A stretch of 64,000 bases of DNA from Phreatobacter cathodiphilus (GTDB lineage Bacteria; Pseudomonadota; Alphaproteobacteria; Rhizobiales; Phreatobacteraceae), in the NCBI RefSeq assembly GCF_003008515.1, contig NZ_CP027668.1:620001-684000 (forward strand). The letters are read 5' to 3'. Made by a program: the position numbers and the translations under genes. The notes beneath the pieces were generated by a model. That model searched no databases, had not been told where the DNA came from, and worked only from the letters and a program-made list of their open reading frames with translations. Below are positions 7,794 to 17,131 of the stretch, piece by piece (the stretch's first letter is position 1; each line of letters starts with the position of its first letter).

Positions 7794-8718
7794 CCTCGCT
7801 CTCCCCGCTGCTCTTGCACCGGCGGCCCGCCGCGCCGACCCGATCGGCCGCGGCGAGGCGCTGGCCGCCTGGCTTCTCACGGGACCTGCCATCCTCGCCT
7901 TCGTTCTGATGCTGCTGGTGCCGACGCTGGCCGTCGTCGCCATCGCCTTCACCGATTACGAACTCGGTGCCACCGCCTTGCGCTTCGTCGGTTTCGCGAA
8001 CTTCGCCGAGCTGATGGAGGACCGCGGCTTCGTCACCTCGTTCCGCAACACCGCCTTCTTCGTGGCGGTGACCACCCCCGCTTCGGTGATCGGCGGTCTG
8101 GCGCTGGCCATCGCCATCGAGGGCGGCCGTCGCGGCCGCACCTTCTTCCGGGCCGTCTTTTTCCTGCCCGTCGTCTCGCTGATGGTCGCAATGGCGACCG
8201 CCTTCCAGTACATGTTCCACCCGACCATCGGCCCGGTGAACGCGCTGCTGCGCGGTCTCGGTATCGTCGGCCCGAACTGGCTCGGCTCCTCCGACAGCGT
8301 CATGTGGACCCTCGCCGTCATCGGCGTCTGGGAGCAGATCGGCTTCAACATGGTGCTGTTCATGGCGGGGCTCACCGCCATCCCGCGCGATCTCTACGCG
8401 GCGGCGGAGGTGGACGGCGTGCGCTCCGGCTGGTCGCGGTTCTGGACGGTGACCTGGCCGCTCCTCGGCCCGACGACGCTCTTCGTCCTGACCATCACCA
8501 TGATCCGCTCCCTGCGCGTCTTCGACATCGTCGCGACGCTGACCCAGGGCGGGCCGAACAAGGCCTCCGAGGTGCTGCTCTACACCATGTACACCGAGGG
8601 CTTCACCTACTTCCGCATGGGCTATTCCGCCGCCATCACCGTCGTCTTCCTGGCGGCGGTGGTCGTCCTGATGCTGATCCAGACGCGCCTCATCGACCGG
8701 CGCGTGCACTACGGGTGA
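7786..8718 (+). CDS. ABC importer permease, UgpA-like (copy 1)
   Basis: A 310-residue inner-membrane permease with six predicted helices and the CUT1 coupling (EAA) loop: AAAEVDGVRSGWSRFWTV at about residues 204-221, followed by WPLLGPT. It overlaps the ATPase gene by eight bases. It pairs with the next gene to form the channel. Substrate is not visible in the sequence; context (phosphoesterase, Pho boxes) suggests a phosphorylated organic compound such as a glycerophosphodiester. Confidence 0.9.
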   Translation: MSDLALPAALAPAARRADPIGRGEALAAWLLTGPAILAFVLMLLVPTLAVVAIAFTDYELGATALRFVGFANFAELMEDRGFVTSFRNTAFFVAVTTPASVIGGLALAIAIEGGRRGRTFFRAVFFLPVVSLMVAMATAFQYMFHPTIGPVNALLRGLGIVGPNWLGSSDSVMWTLAVIGVWEQIGFNMVLFMAGLTAIPRDLYAAAEVDGVRSGWSRFWTVTWPLLGPTTLFVLTITMIRSLRVFDIVATLTQGGPNKASEVLLYTMYTEGFTYFRMGYSAAITVVFLAAVVVLMLIQTRLIDRRVHYG

Positions 8719-8725
8719 GGCGGCC

Positions 8726-9574
8726 ATGATCCCCGGTTCCAACGTCCGCAGCCTCGTCGCCGACCTGCCGCGCCTGGCCATCCTGAGCGCGCTCGGCCTG
8801 CTCTTCCTGATGCCCTATCTGTGGATGATCTCGGTGTCGCTGAAGCCGCTGGACGAGGTCTGGCGCGCCTCCATGTCGCTGATCCCCGAGACTTTCGCCA
8901 TCCAGAAGAACTACGGCCGCGTCCTCTCCGAGGTGCCGATCGGCCGCTACCTCCTCAACGGCGTCATCGTCTGCTTCGGCATCCTCGTCTTCCAGCTCGC
9001 ATTCGCCCTGCCGGCCGGCTACGCCCTCGCCAAGCTCAATTTCCGCGGCCGCGAGACGCTCTTCGCCTTCGTCATGCTCGGCCTGCTCATCCCGGCCCAC
9101 GTGCCGGCGATCCCGCTCTACATCGCCTTCGCCAAGACCGGCGTCCTCAACAGCTATGCGGCGCTGATCGCGCCCTCGACCATCTCGGTCTTCGCCATCT
9201 TCATGTTCCGCCAGTTCTTCCGCTCCATGCCGGACGAGCTGATCCAGGCGGCGCGCATGGACGGTCTCGGCGAATGGTCCATCGTCTGGCGCATCGTCGT
9301 GCCCAACGCCTGGCCCGCCGCCACCGCCTTCGCGATCTTCTCCGTCGTCGCCCACTGGAACGACCTGTTCTGGCCGCTCATCGCCGTTTCGGGGAAGGGC
9401 GAGCTCGCGACCCCCGCCCTCGGCGTCGTCTATTTCCGCACCGAGGAGGCGGGCGACGATTTCGGCGCCCTGATGGCCGCAGCGACCCTCACCACGCTCC
9501 CCCTGGTCGCCGCCTTCCTCATCGCCCAGCGCCGCTTCATCGAAGGCATCACCATGACCGGGCTCAAGGGATGA
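8726..9574 (+). CDS. ABC importer permease, UgpE-like (copy 1)
   Basis: A 282-residue six-helix permease, the second half of the importer channel. The EAA loop is QAARMDGLGEWSIVWRIVVP near residues 172-191. PYLWMISVSLKP near residue 30 is typical of the MalG/UgpE branch. It follows the first permease by 7 bp and precedes the first binding-protein gene by 34 bp. Confidence 0.9.
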   Translation: MIPGSNVRSLVADLPRLAILSALGLLFLMPYLWMISVSLKPLDEVWRASMSLIPETFAIQKNYGRVLSEVPIGRYLLNGVIVCFGILVFQLAFALPAGYALAKLNFRGRETLFAFVMLGLLIPAHVPAIPLYIAFAKTGVLNSYAALIAPSTISVFAIFMFRQFFRSMPDELIQAARMDGLGEWSIVWRIVVPNAWPAATAFAIFSVVAHWNDLFWPLIAVSGKGELATPALGVVYFRTEEAGDDFGALMAAATLTTLPLVAAFLIAQRRFIEGITMTGLKG

Positions 9575-9608
9575 GCCCGGCCCGCCCCCGTTTCCACCGG
9601 AGTTCGCG

Positions 9609-10883
9609 ATGACCGCCCGCCTGACCCGCCGCACCGCCCTCGCCGCCGCCGCCGCGACACTCGCCGCCCCGCGCCTCGCCTTCGCCGCGCCGGTAGAAAT
9701 CGACGTCCACTACGCCATGCCCGCCGTCTACAAGGACGTGATGGACCGGCTCGCCGCCGACTTCATGGCCGCCAACGCCGACATCAAGGTGAGCTACAGG
9801 CAGGCGAGCGCCAGCTACGACGACGGCGCCCAGCTCGTGCTGCGCGAGGCGGTGACCGGCCGCCAGCCCGACCTCTCCTTCCAGGGTCTCAACCGCCTGC
9901 GCGTCATCGCCGAGCGCGGCCTCGCCGTCGATCTCGCGCCGCTGCTCGCCGCCGAGGGCGATGTCGGCAAGCTCGGCTACACGCCCGAGCTCCTCGGCCT
10001 CGGCAAGGCGGGCGGCGTGCAGGCGGGCCTCGCCTTCGCCACGTCCAACCCCATCGTCTTCGTCAATGCCGACCTGTTCCGCCGCGCCGGCCTCGACCCC
10101 GACAGGAAGCTGACGACCTGGGACGAGATCATCGCCGCCTCGAAGGCCATTTCCGCCCTCGGCGGCGGCGTCCACGGCTCCTACTACCGCTGGCAGGGCG
10201 ACTGGATCTATTCGGCGCTGCTCTTCGGTTTCGGCGGCCGGATGATGGACGAGGCCGAGCGCGAGATCGGCTTCGCCGGTCCGGAGGGCCGGGCCTCCCT
10301 CACCGTGCTCGACCGCCTGGTGAAGGAGGGCGGCATGCCCGCGCTGTCCGGCGAGGCCGGCGCGCAGGCCTTCGCCGCCGGCCGGGTCGGCATGTATTTC
10401 TGGTCCACCGCCTTCCTGCGCCAGGCCCAGCGCTCCCTCGGCGGCAACTTCCAGCTCGCGACCTGGGAATTCCCGCTGGGAGACCGCGCCCGCGGCCGCC
10501 TGCCGACCGGCGGCGCCGCCGGCATGGTGCTGGCCAAGGACCTGGCGAAGCGGCAGGCCGCCTATCGCTTCCTGCGTCACTGCACCTCGCCGGAGGGCAC
10601 CGCGGTCATGGTCAAGGGCACCGGCTACGTGCCCGTCAACCAGCTCGCCGCCGACGACCCGCGCCATCTCGGCGAGTTCTATCGCGAGAACCCGCTGTTC
10701 ATGACCGGCGTCCGGCAGATGCCCATCATGGTGCCCTGGTACGCCTTCCCCGGCTCCAACGGCGTCCGCATCACATCCGTCATCACCGACAACGTCTCCC
10801 GCGTCGTCGAACAGAAGGCGAGCGTCGATGCGGCGCTGGCCGACATGGCCCGCGACGTCGCGCGCCTCCTGGCGCGCGCCTGA
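9609..10883 (+). CDS. Extracellular solute-binding protein, UgpB-like (tandem 1)
   Basis: A 424-residue periplasmic binding protein (solute-binding family 1). The N-terminus has twin-arginine-like LTRRTALAAAAATLA and a likely cleavage after AFA near residue 27. Shared family blocks are SYDDGAQLVLREA and DLSFQGLNRLR, and a C-terminal block PWYAFPGSNGVRIT. It is a clear paralogue of the next gene and of the binding protein at 13280-14572. Such proteins deliver the ligand to the UgpAE channel; the ligand is unknown but probably a phosphorylated metabolite. Confidence 0.9.
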   Translation: MTARLTRRTALAAAAATLAAPRLAFAAPVEIDVHYAMPAVYKDVMDRLAADFMAANADIKVSYRQASASYDDGAQLVLREAVTGRQPDLSFQGLNRLRVIAERGLAVDLAPLLAAEGDVGKLGYTPELLGLGKAGGVQAGLAFATSNPIVFVNADLFRRAGLDPDRKLTTWDEIIAASKAISALGGGVHGSYYRWQGDWIYSALLFGFGGRMMDEAEREIGFAGPEGRASLTVLDRLVKEGGMPALSGEAGAQAFAAGRVGMYFWSTAFLRQAQRSLGGNFQLATWEFPLGDRARGRLPTGGAAGMVLAKDLAKRQAAYRFLRHCTSPEGTAVMVKGTGYVPVNQLAADDPRHLGEFYRENPLFMTGVRQMPIMVPWYAFPGSNGVRITSVITDNVSRVVEQKASVDAALADMARDVARLLARA

Positions 10884-10959
10884 CCCCCTCATGCCCCGCG
10901 GGCCGGAGGGGCCGGCCGGCGGGGATCTCGTTCAGACCAGCCCCGGAACCGAGGTTGTC

Positions 10960-12249
10960 ATGTCCACCAAACTCACTCGCCGCACGACGCTCGGCCTGAT
11001 GGCCGGCGCCGCCACCATCGCCATGCCGCATGTGGTCCGCGCCCAGACCGTCGAGGTCGTCGCCCACTATTCCATGCCGCCGATCTTCAAGGCCGCCATG
11101 GAGGCCGTCGCCGAGGCCTTCAACAAGAAGAGCGACAAGGTGAAGGTCACCTATGTCAATCCGACGCCCACCTACGAGGACGGCGCCCAGCTCGTGCTGC
11201 GCCAGGCGACCACCGGCGGCCTGCCTGACGTCTCCTTCCAGGGCCTCAACCGCCTGCGCCTCTTCGCCGAGCGGTCCATCGCCGCCGACCTCAAGCCCTT
11301 CCTCGACCGTGAGGGCGACCTCGCGAAGATCGGCTACTCGAAGCCGATCCTCGGCCTCGGCCACCACGGCGGCGTCCAGTGCGGCCTGCCCTTCGCCACC
11401 TCCAATCCGATCAGCTACATGAACGTCGATCTCCTCAAGAAGGTCGGCGCCAGCGCCGAGACCTTCCCGAAGAGCTGGGACGAGGTCATCGCCCTGTCGG
11501 CGAAGATCGCCGCCCTCGGCGACGGCAACACCGGCATGTTCTTCCGCTGGCCGGGCGACGACTGGATGTTCTCCGCCCTGCTCTACGGCTTCGGCGGCCG
11601 CATGCTGACCGAGGACGAGACGAAGGTCGCCTTCGACGGCGCCGAGGGTCTCGCCGCGCTCCGTCTCCTCGACCGCATGGTCAAGGAAGGCAAGATGCCG
11701 AACCTCACCGGCAATGCCGACCTGCAGTCCTTCGGCGCCGGCAAGATGGGCATGATGTTCCGCACCACGGCGCAGGTGCGCCAGGTCTCCGGCATGGTCG
11801 GCAGCAATTTCGAGCTGCAGACCACCACCCTGCCGGTCATCGATCCCGTCAAGGGCCGCCTGCCCACCGGCGGCGCCGGCGCCATGATGACCGCCAAGGA
11901 CCCGGCTCGTCAGGCCGCGGCCTGGGAGTTCATCAAGTTCGCGACCTCCGCCGAGGGCACGACCCTGATGGCCAGGAACACCGGCTACGTGCCCTGCAAC
12001 CAGCTCGCCATCGACGATCCCATGTATCTCGGCGAGTTCTACAAGGCGAACCCGCTGTTCCAGGCCGCGACGAAGCAGGTCCACCTGATGATCCCGTGGT
12101 ACGCCTTCCCGGGCCAGAACTCGGTACGCGTCACCCAGGTCATGGTCGACAATCTCGCCCGCATCGTCGAGCAGAAGGCCTCTCCGGAAGAGGTCCTGCG
12201 CGACATGTCGCGTGAGGTCACGCGCCTCATTCCGCGTCGCCAGGGCTGA
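10960..12249 (+). CDS. Extracellular solute-binding protein, UgpB-like (tandem 2)
   Basis: A 429-residue paralogue of the preceding gene, lying 76 bp downstream. Signal: LTRRTTLGLMAGAATIAM, with likely cleavage after VRA or RAQ near residue 28. Shared blocks are TYEDGAQLVLRQA, VSFQGLNRLR, PTGGAGAMM and PWYAFPGQNSVRVTQV. The frame is open further upstream, but I start at the ATG at 10960 because a signal peptide begins there. Two binding proteins for one channel suggests two related ligands or an environmental back-up. A strong hairpin terminator follows. Confidence 0.9.
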   Translation: MSTKLTRRTTLGLMAGAATIAMPHVVRAQTVEVVAHYSMPPIFKAAMEAVAEAFNKKSDKVKVTYVNPTPTYEDGAQLVLRQATTGGLPDVSFQGLNRLRLFAERSIAADLKPFLDREGDLAKIGYSKPILGLGHHGGVQCGLPFATSNPISYMNVDLLKKVGASAETFPKSWDEVIALSAKIAALGDGNTGMFFRWPGDDWMFSALLYGFGGRMLTEDETKVAFDGAEGLAALRLLDRMVKEGKMPNLTGNADLQSFGAGKMGMMFRTTAQVRQVSGMVGSNFELQTTTLPVIDPVKGRLPTGGAGAMMTAKDPARQAAAWEFIKFATSAEGTTLMARNTGYVPCNQLAIDDPMYLGEFYKANPLFQAATKQVHLMIPWYAFPGQNSVRVTQVMVDNLARIVEQKASPEEVLRDMSREVTRLIPRRQG

Positions 12250-12272
12250 GCCCGACCCGCGAAGCATGCGAA

Positions 12273-12302
12273 AAGCCCGCCCGGAGCGATCCGGGCGGGC
12301 TT
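12273..12302. terminator. Bidirectional hairpin terminator
   Basis: A 13-bp perfect stem (12273-12285 with 12290-12302) and GCGA loop lies between two convergent genes. On the minus strand the stem runs directly into TTTT, so it is a canonical terminator for the phosphoesterase operon; for the plus-strand importer operon the T-tract is weak. Confidence 0.85.
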
Positions 12303-12326
12303 CGTCATGCAGGGATGGCGCAGAGC

Positions 12327-13196
12327 TTACTCCGCCGCCTGGTGCATCTTGCTGCCCATCACCTCCCGGAAATCCGGCAGAGGCGACAGCCAGCGGCGGG
12401 CGAGCGCCTCGGTGCGGGTGGACCAGGCGAAGGGATCGCGGCCGTGGACGCGCCAGAGCACATCGTCCGACAGTTCGAGCAGCGCGAAGGCGCCCGCCGG
12501 CTCGCCGGCCGTGGTGAAGGTCTCGGTCAGCGACTGCAGGGTGATGTGGGCGATGCCGTCCACCATGGTCAGCGTGTTCCAGTGGACGTGGCCGGAAATC
12601 CAGATCACCGGCACGCGGGCGGTCCGCAAGACGGCACGCACGCGCTCGGCGGTGGGATAGGTCGAGAAGCGCACGTTGTTCTCGAACCAGAAGTTGCCGA
12701 CCTGCGAATGACCGGAGACGGGCACGTGGCTGACGATGGCGAGCGGCCGGTCGGCGGCCGCGATCGTCGCCGCCAGCCAGGCGAGATCGGCATCCTGGAG
12801 AGCGAAGCCCGTGGGCCGGTGCAGCTTCGAATCGGCGCGCCAGATCACGAGGCGCCAGTCGCCGACGTCCACCGTCTCGTGGCCGGCGCTGCGGCCGAGG
12901 AGGGCGTCGTTGTCAGCAACCTCGAGGTAATCGCGGTCGTGGTTGCCGTCGAGATGGAATCGCGGCGCGGCGATGGGCGCGAAGGCCTCCGCCACCTCGC
13001 GCTCCAGCACGAGGTCGGCCTCGCGTGCTTCGTCGGAAATGCGGTCGCCGAGGTCGAGCACGAGGTCGGGCCGCGTCTCCGCGACGAAGCGGCGGAACTC
13101 CTCCATCAGGCCGAGCGCGGCCGGCCCCGCCTTCGAGAAGGACGGCTTGCCGTGGTGGATGTCGGTGACGATGCAGATGCGGGGGGCGCGGGACAT
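12327..13196 (-). CDS. Metallophosphoesterase (second copy)
   Basis: A 289-residue calcineurin-like phosphoesterase. Metal-site blocks in order are VTDIHHGK (residues 10-17), LDLGDRISD near 47-55, LDGNHDRD near 82-89, SHVPVSGH near 154-161 and SGHVHWN near 200-206. It is only distantly similar to the phosphoesterase at 5600-6424, so it is not a recent duplicate. It is the last gene of the minus-strand Ugp/Phn operon, after the binding protein, with a possible terminator between them. A role in hydrolysing the imported phosphoester is inferred. Confidence 0.85.
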   Translation of the reverse strand: MSRAPRICIVTDIHHGKPSFSKAGPAALGLMEEFRRFVAETRPDLVLDLGDRISDEAREADLVLEREVAEAFAPIAAPRFHLDGNHDRDYLEVADNDALLGRSAGHETVDVGDWRLVIWRADSKLHRPTGFALQDADLAWLAATIAAADRPLAIVSHVPVSGHSQVGNFWFENNVRFSTYPTAERVRAVLRTARVPVIWISGHVHWNTLTMVDGIAHITLQSLTETFTTAGEPAGAFALLELSDDVLWRVHGRDPFAWSTRTEALARRWLSPLPDFREVMGSKMHQAAE

Positions 13197-13231
13197 GGAG
13201 GGGTTCCTCGGGTGGAATCGGCAAAGGCAAA

Positions 13232-13260
13232 GGCCCGCCCCGCCGGTGGCGGGACGGGCC
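13232..13260 (-). terminator. Hairpin between binding protein and phosphoesterase
   Basis: A 13-bp stem with one mismatch (13232-13244 with 13248-13260) and a 3-base loop, followed on the minus strand by TTTGCCTTTG. It sits 20 bp after the stop of the binding-protein gene. It may stop or attenuate transcription before the phosphoesterase gene, or protect the upstream mRNA, giving different expression of the two genes. Confidence 0.6.
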
Positions 13261-13279
13261 GGATCGGGAGAGGCAGCGG

Positions 13280-14572
13280 TCAGCTGGCGCGGCGCGGCAG
13301 CAGCGGCTGGACGGCGGCGGCCATGGCCTTCAGCGCCTCGTCGGCACCCTTCGACTTGTTCACCACCGACTGCAGGTGATCGTTGATCACGTCGGTGATG
13401 CGCAGCGCGTTCTGGCCGGGGAAGGCGTACCAGCCGTTGATCACATCCTGCTGGCGGATGGCGACGAGGTGGTTCGGGTTGTCGCGATAGAACTTGCCGA
13501 GCATGTCCTCGCGCTCCGCCGGAATGGTGGTGCCCGGCATGTAACCGGTGGCGTTGACCATGGCCGTCGCGCCGATCGGGCCGGTGGCGTATTTGATGAA
13601 CTTCCAGGCCGCCTCCTGGCGGGCGCGGTCCTTGGTGAACATCATCGCGACGTTGCCGCCCGCCGGCAGGCGCGGATTGGCGGCCGACAGCGGGAAGCGG
13701 CCGCAGACCAGCTTGAAGCGCCCGCCGATCTCGCGGTTGTAGCGGCCGAGCTGTGCGGTGGACTGCATCGACATGCCGAGGCGGCCGGAGAAGAAGTCCT
13801 GAAAGGCCGTGTCGGGGCGGATGTCGGGCATCTTGCCCTCGTCCACCATCTTGCGCAGCACGCGGATCGCCTTCTCGCCCGGCTCGTCGGCGAAGGCGAC
13901 GCGCGTCTCGTCGGCGTTCAGCATGGTTCCGCCGTGCGACATGACGAGAGCCTGCCAGGCCCAGTTGCCGGTGATGGTCCAGTCATAGAACAGGCCGGCG
14001 CGGTTCTGCGCCGGGGCGGAGATGGCGGCGGCGAGGCGGATCACCTCGTCCCAGGTCGTCGGCAGCTTGTCCGGATCGCCGCCGGCGGCCTTCAGCAGGT
14101 CGACGTTGTAGTAGAGGATCGGCGTCGACATGGCGAAGCCGATGCCCGTCTGCTTCGTGCCGGTCTGGCCGAGCGACAGGAGCGAGGGCGAGAAGCCGAG
14201 CGAGGCGGTCTCCGGGTCGGCGTCCATGAAGGGCTTCAGGTCGATCGGGATGCGGCGCTCGTCGAGGGTGCGCTGGCGGTTCAGGCCATGAAAGGCGACG
14301 TCCGGCAGGCTGTTGGTGACGACGTCGCGGAGGTTGCGCTGGAGGATTTCCTCATAGCCGACCTCCGGCGCGCGCAGCGTCACCTTGATGGTCGGGTTGG
14401 CCTTCTGGAAGTCGGCCGCGATCTTCTCCATCAGGTCCTTGAAGAGGACGGGGATGGAGTACTGCACCTGCAGTTCCACCGGTGTCGACTGGGCGCGCAG
14501 GTAGGACGGCATGGCGACGGAACCGGCCAGTGCGGCCGACGTGGTCAGGAATGTGCGGCGGGACGGGGTCAT
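13280..14572 (-). CDS. Extracellular solute-binding protein, UgpB-like (copy 3)
   Basis: A 430-residue periplasmic binding protein with a twin-arginine-like signal (SRRTFLTTSAALAG, residues 4-17; cleavage probably after RAQ). It is homologous to the tandem binding proteins at 9609-12249, sharing PDVAFHGLNRQR and WYAFPGQNALRITDV. I start at MTPSRR because GGAG lies 8 bp upstream; the frame extends further but is not signal-like. It lies after phnC in the operon, separated from its presumed UgpA/UgpE partners by phnD, phnE and phnC. Confidence 0.9.
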   Translation of the reverse strand: MTPSRRTFLTTSAALAGSVAMPSYLRAQSTPVELQVQYSIPVLFKDLMEKIAADFQKANPTIKVTLRAPEVGYEEILQRNLRDVVTNSLPDVAFHGLNRQRTLDERRIPIDLKPFMDADPETASLGFSPSLLSLGQTGTKQTGIGFAMSTPILYYNVDLLKAAGGDPDKLPTTWDEVIRLAAAISAPAQNRAGLFYDWTITGNWAWQALVMSHGGTMLNADETRVAFADEPGEKAIRVLRKMVDEGKMPDIRPDTAFQDFFSGRLGMSMQSTAQLGRYNREIGGRFKLVCGRFPLSAANPRLPAGGNVAMMFTKDRARQEAAWKFIKYATGPIGATAMVNATGYMPGTTIPAEREDMLGKFYRDNPNHLVAIRQQDVINGWYAFPGQNALRITDVINDHLQSVVNKSKGADEALKAMAAAVQPLLPRRAS

Positions 14573-14608
14573 CGGAAGGCTCCAGGGTCGGTGAGGAGAG
14601 GGCATGCG

Positions 14609-15415
14609 TCAGGCGGCTGCGATGCGCGGGGGCGCCTCGCAGGATGAAGGGGCTGGGCCGCCGGCCGGCGGCTCGGGGGTGCCGTAGATGTCGGCGAAGG
14701 CGGTGGGGGTGAGGGCGCCGGCGGGTGCTTCGAGCACGACACGGCCGCCGCGCAGGGCGACGACCCGGTCGGCGAAGCGGCGTGCGAGGTCGACCTGGTG
14801 CAGCGAGCACAGGACCGCGATGCCGTTCTCCCGCGCCACGGTGCGCAGCACGCCGAGAACGGTGTCGGCGGCCTTCGGGTCGAGGCTGGAGACGGGCTCG
14901 TCGGCGAGCAGCACCCGCGAGCGCTGCGCCAGCACCCTTGCGATGGCGACACGCTGCTGCTGGCCGCCCGAGAGGGAATCGGCGCGCTGATAGGCCTTGT
15001 CGAGGAGCCCCACCCGGTCAAGGCAGGCGAGGGCGAGTTGCCGGTCGGCGGCGGGGAACATCCGGGCGACCACCCGCCACGTCGCGACATGGCCCATGCG
15101 GCCCGCCAGCACGTTGTCGAGGGCCGACATGCGGCCGATCAGGTTGAACTGCTGGAAGATGAGGCCGATGTCGCGCCGGGCCTCGCGCAGCGCCCGCCCG
15201 CCGAGCCCCGCCAGGTCGCGGCCGAGCACCGAGACGCTGCCGTTGTCGGGGTCCACGAGGCGCGTCACGCAGCGGAACACCGTCGACTTGCCGGCGCCCG
15301 ACGGGCCGACCAGCGCGACGACTTCGCCGGGGGCGAGAGAGAAGGACACGTCCGCGAGGGCGGTGGTCGGCCCATAGGTCTTGGACACGCCGCTGAGGCT
15401 GAGCACCGGGGGCAT
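14609..15415 (-). CDS. phnC: Phosphonate-type ABC importer ATPase PhnC
   Basis: A 268-residue ATPase of the PhnC family. Walker A is GPSGAGKST (residues 38-46), the Q-loop is IFQQFNLIGRMSALDNVL, which is diagnostic for PhnC, the signature is LSGGQQQRVAIARVLAQ and Walker B is LLADEPVSSLDP. The switch region is SLHQVDLARRFADR. It overlaps the phnE stop by one base (TGATG). The last 25 residues are low-complexity Pro/Ala. With phnD and phnE it makes a complete phosphonate-type importer, although no C-P lyase or other phosphonate-degrading gene is in the window. Confidence 0.92.
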   Translation of the reverse strand: MPPVLSLSGVSKTYGPTTALADVSFSLAPGEVVALVGPSGAGKSTVFRCVTRLVDPDNGSVSVLGRDLAGLGGRALREARRDIGLIFQQFNLIGRMSALDNVLAGRMGHVATWRVVARMFPAADRQLALACLDRVGLLDKAYQRADSLSGGQQQRVAIARVLAQRSRVLLADEPVSSLDPKAADTVLGVLRTVARENGIAVLCSLHQVDLARRFADRVVALRGGRVVLEAPAGALTPTAFADIYGTPEPPAGGPAPSSCEAPPRIAAA

Positions 15416-16248
15416 CAGACGAGCCTCCGCCGCAGCCAGGCCGAGAACTGGTCGATGGCGGTCACCATCACCAGCACGATGGCCGAGAGGGTCAGCAGCT
15501 TCTGGAAATCGAGGAGGTCGATTGCCGCCTTGATCTCGATGCCGATGCCCCCCGCACCGACGATGCCGAGGATGGTCGAGGTGCGCACGTTCGCCTCCCA
15601 GACGTAGAGCGACACCGAGGCGAGGTTCGGCAGCACGGTCGGCAGCATGGCGTAGGTGACGACCTTGGTGCGGTTAGCGCCGGAGAGGGCGGCGGCCTCC
15701 AGCGGCGCCGGCGGGATCGTCTCGATCGCCTCGGCGTTGAGCTTGGCGATGACGCCCAGCGAATGGACGATCATGCCGAGCACGCCGGCGAAGGGTCCGA
15801 GGCCCACGGCCGCGACGAAGAGGATGGCGAAGACCACCGTGTCGATGCCGCGGAAGGCATTGACCACCGCCCGGACCGGGATCGACAGCAGCGGCGATGG
15901 CGTGACGTTGCGGGCGATGAAGACCGACAGCGGAAAGGCGAGCACGGTGGCCACCGCCGTGCCCACCGTCGCGATGGCGACGGTTTCCAGCGCCCGGTAG
16001 AGGAAGGCGTCGAAGTCGCCGGTATAGGGCGGCCAGGCGGTCGAGGCCCAGGCCCAGAGCCGCGGCAGGCCCGTCACAAGCTTCGCCGGGTCGACTTCGG
16101 CGACCCGCACGGAGGCGAGCACGAAGGCGAGGACGGCGAGGATCACCGCCGCCCGCGTCACGCTCTCGCGCGAGAGGAGGGCGACCGGCGGCTCCGCGTA
16201 GGAGCCGTCGGCGTGCCGGATCGGCAGGGTGGACCTTTCCACGGTCAC
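15415..16248 (-). CDS. phnE: Phosphonate-type ABC permease PhnE
   Basis: A 277-residue permease starting at GTG, which overlaps the phnD stop (GTGA). Family features are ARNVTPSPLLSIPVRAVVNA near residue 130, FRGIDTVVFAILFVAAVGLG, and a coupling loop EAAALSGANRTKVVTYAMLP near 198-217. The end, FSAWLRRRLV, is typical. It forms a homodimeric channel for a PhnD-bound ligand. Confidence 0.9.
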   Translation of the reverse strand: MTVERSTLPIRHADGSYAEPPVALLSRESVTRAAVILAVLAFVLASVRVAEVDPAKLVTGLPRLWAWASTAWPPYTGDFDAFLYRALETVAIATVGTAVATVLAFPLSVFIARNVTPSPLLSIPVRAVVNAFRGIDTVVFAILFVAAVGLGPFAGVLGMIVHSLGVIAKLNAEAIETIPPAPLEAAALSGANRTKVVTYAMLPTVLPNLASVSLYVWEANVRTSTILGIVGAGGIGIEIKAAIDLLDFQKLLTLSAIVLVMVTAIDQFSAWLRRRLV

Positions 16249-17108
16249 GAGGTCCGGATGGCGCCGAGGTCTCGGCCCATCTTCTCGAGGCCCTCATAGG
16301 GCTGGTGGGTGGCCGGCACAAAGCCCGTATAGGGCCAGGGCAGCAGCTTCTTCTCGTCGTCCGAGAGGCCGGCGAGAGCGGCGCCGACGGCGGCCGCGCG
16401 GTCCTGCGGGAAGCTCTTCGAGACCACGACGCACTCGTTCGGCAGCGGGTCGGATTCCCACACCACCGTATTGGAGGTCGGCTGGATGGTGCCGTTGCGG
16501 ATCATCGTGTTGCGGTGGGTGTCCCAGCCGGTGGCGAGGTCGACCTGGCCGTTGACGGTCGCCATCTGGGCTGCGGCAGCGGAGGCGCCCTCCGCATAGC
16601 GGCCGAAGAAGCTCTTCGGCTCGATGCCCTTGGAGCGCAGGAAGTGGGTCGGCACCAGCCAGCCGGACGTCGAGCCGACATCGAGCATCTGCATCGACTT
16701 GCCGCGGGCGTCCTCGGGGAATTTCGCCACCGTCAGGCCCGGGCGAGCGACGATGATGGCCTTGTAGGTGGGGATGCCGTTGACCAGCATGGTGTTGATG
16801 ATGCGCGCCTCGCCCCGCACCTTGGCGAGGATGTAGCCCCAGGGACCCATCTGGGCGACGTCGATCTGCTCGTTGGCGAGCGCCGTGGCGATGCCGGCCC
16901 AGTCGTTGGCGACCTGGAGCTCGAGGTTGGCGCCGACCTTCTCGGCGACGGCCTTGTAGACCGGCTCCCAGACGCGGCGGGTGTCGGCCTGGGTCGGCTG
17001 CTGCGGCCCGAGGCCGATCTTCAGCGTCGGGCGGCCTTGCGCGAGCGCCGGGGCGGCCAGAGTGGCGCCTGCGGCGGCGAGGAGCAGGCGGCGGTCGATG
17101 AGAGTCAT
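16245..17108 (-). CDS. phnD: Phosphonate/phosphate-type binding protein PhnD
   Basis: A 287-residue periplasmic binding protein with a short signal (IDRRLLLAAAGATLAAPALA; cleavage near residue 23). PhnD features are IGLGPQQPTQ, LANEQIDVAQMGPWGYILA and the ligand-binding STSG motif in VGSTSGWLVP. In characterised PhnD proteins the serines and threonine of that motif hold the phosphonate group. The gene lies 23 bp after ugpE copy 2 and overlaps phnE, so a phosphonate-type importer is embedded in a Ugp-type operon. It might bind phosphonate, phosphite or a phosphate ester; sequence alone cannot decide. Confidence 0.9.
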   Translation of the reverse strand: MTLIDRRLLLAAAGATLAAPALAQGRPTLKIGLGPQQPTQADTRRVWEPVYKAVAEKVGANLELQVANDWAGIATALANEQIDVAQMGPWGYILAKVRGEARIINTMLVNGIPTYKAIIVARPGLTVAKFPEDARGKSMQMLDVGSTSGWLVPTHFLRSKGIEPKSFFGRYAEGASAAAAQMATVNGQVDLATGWDTHRNTMIRNGTIQPTSNTVVWESDPLPNECVVVSKSFPQDRAAAVGAALAGLSDDEKKLLPWPYTGFVPATHQPYEGLEKMGRDLGAIRTS

Positions 17109-17131
17109 GGTCGGTCTCCGGTGGGTCGAGA

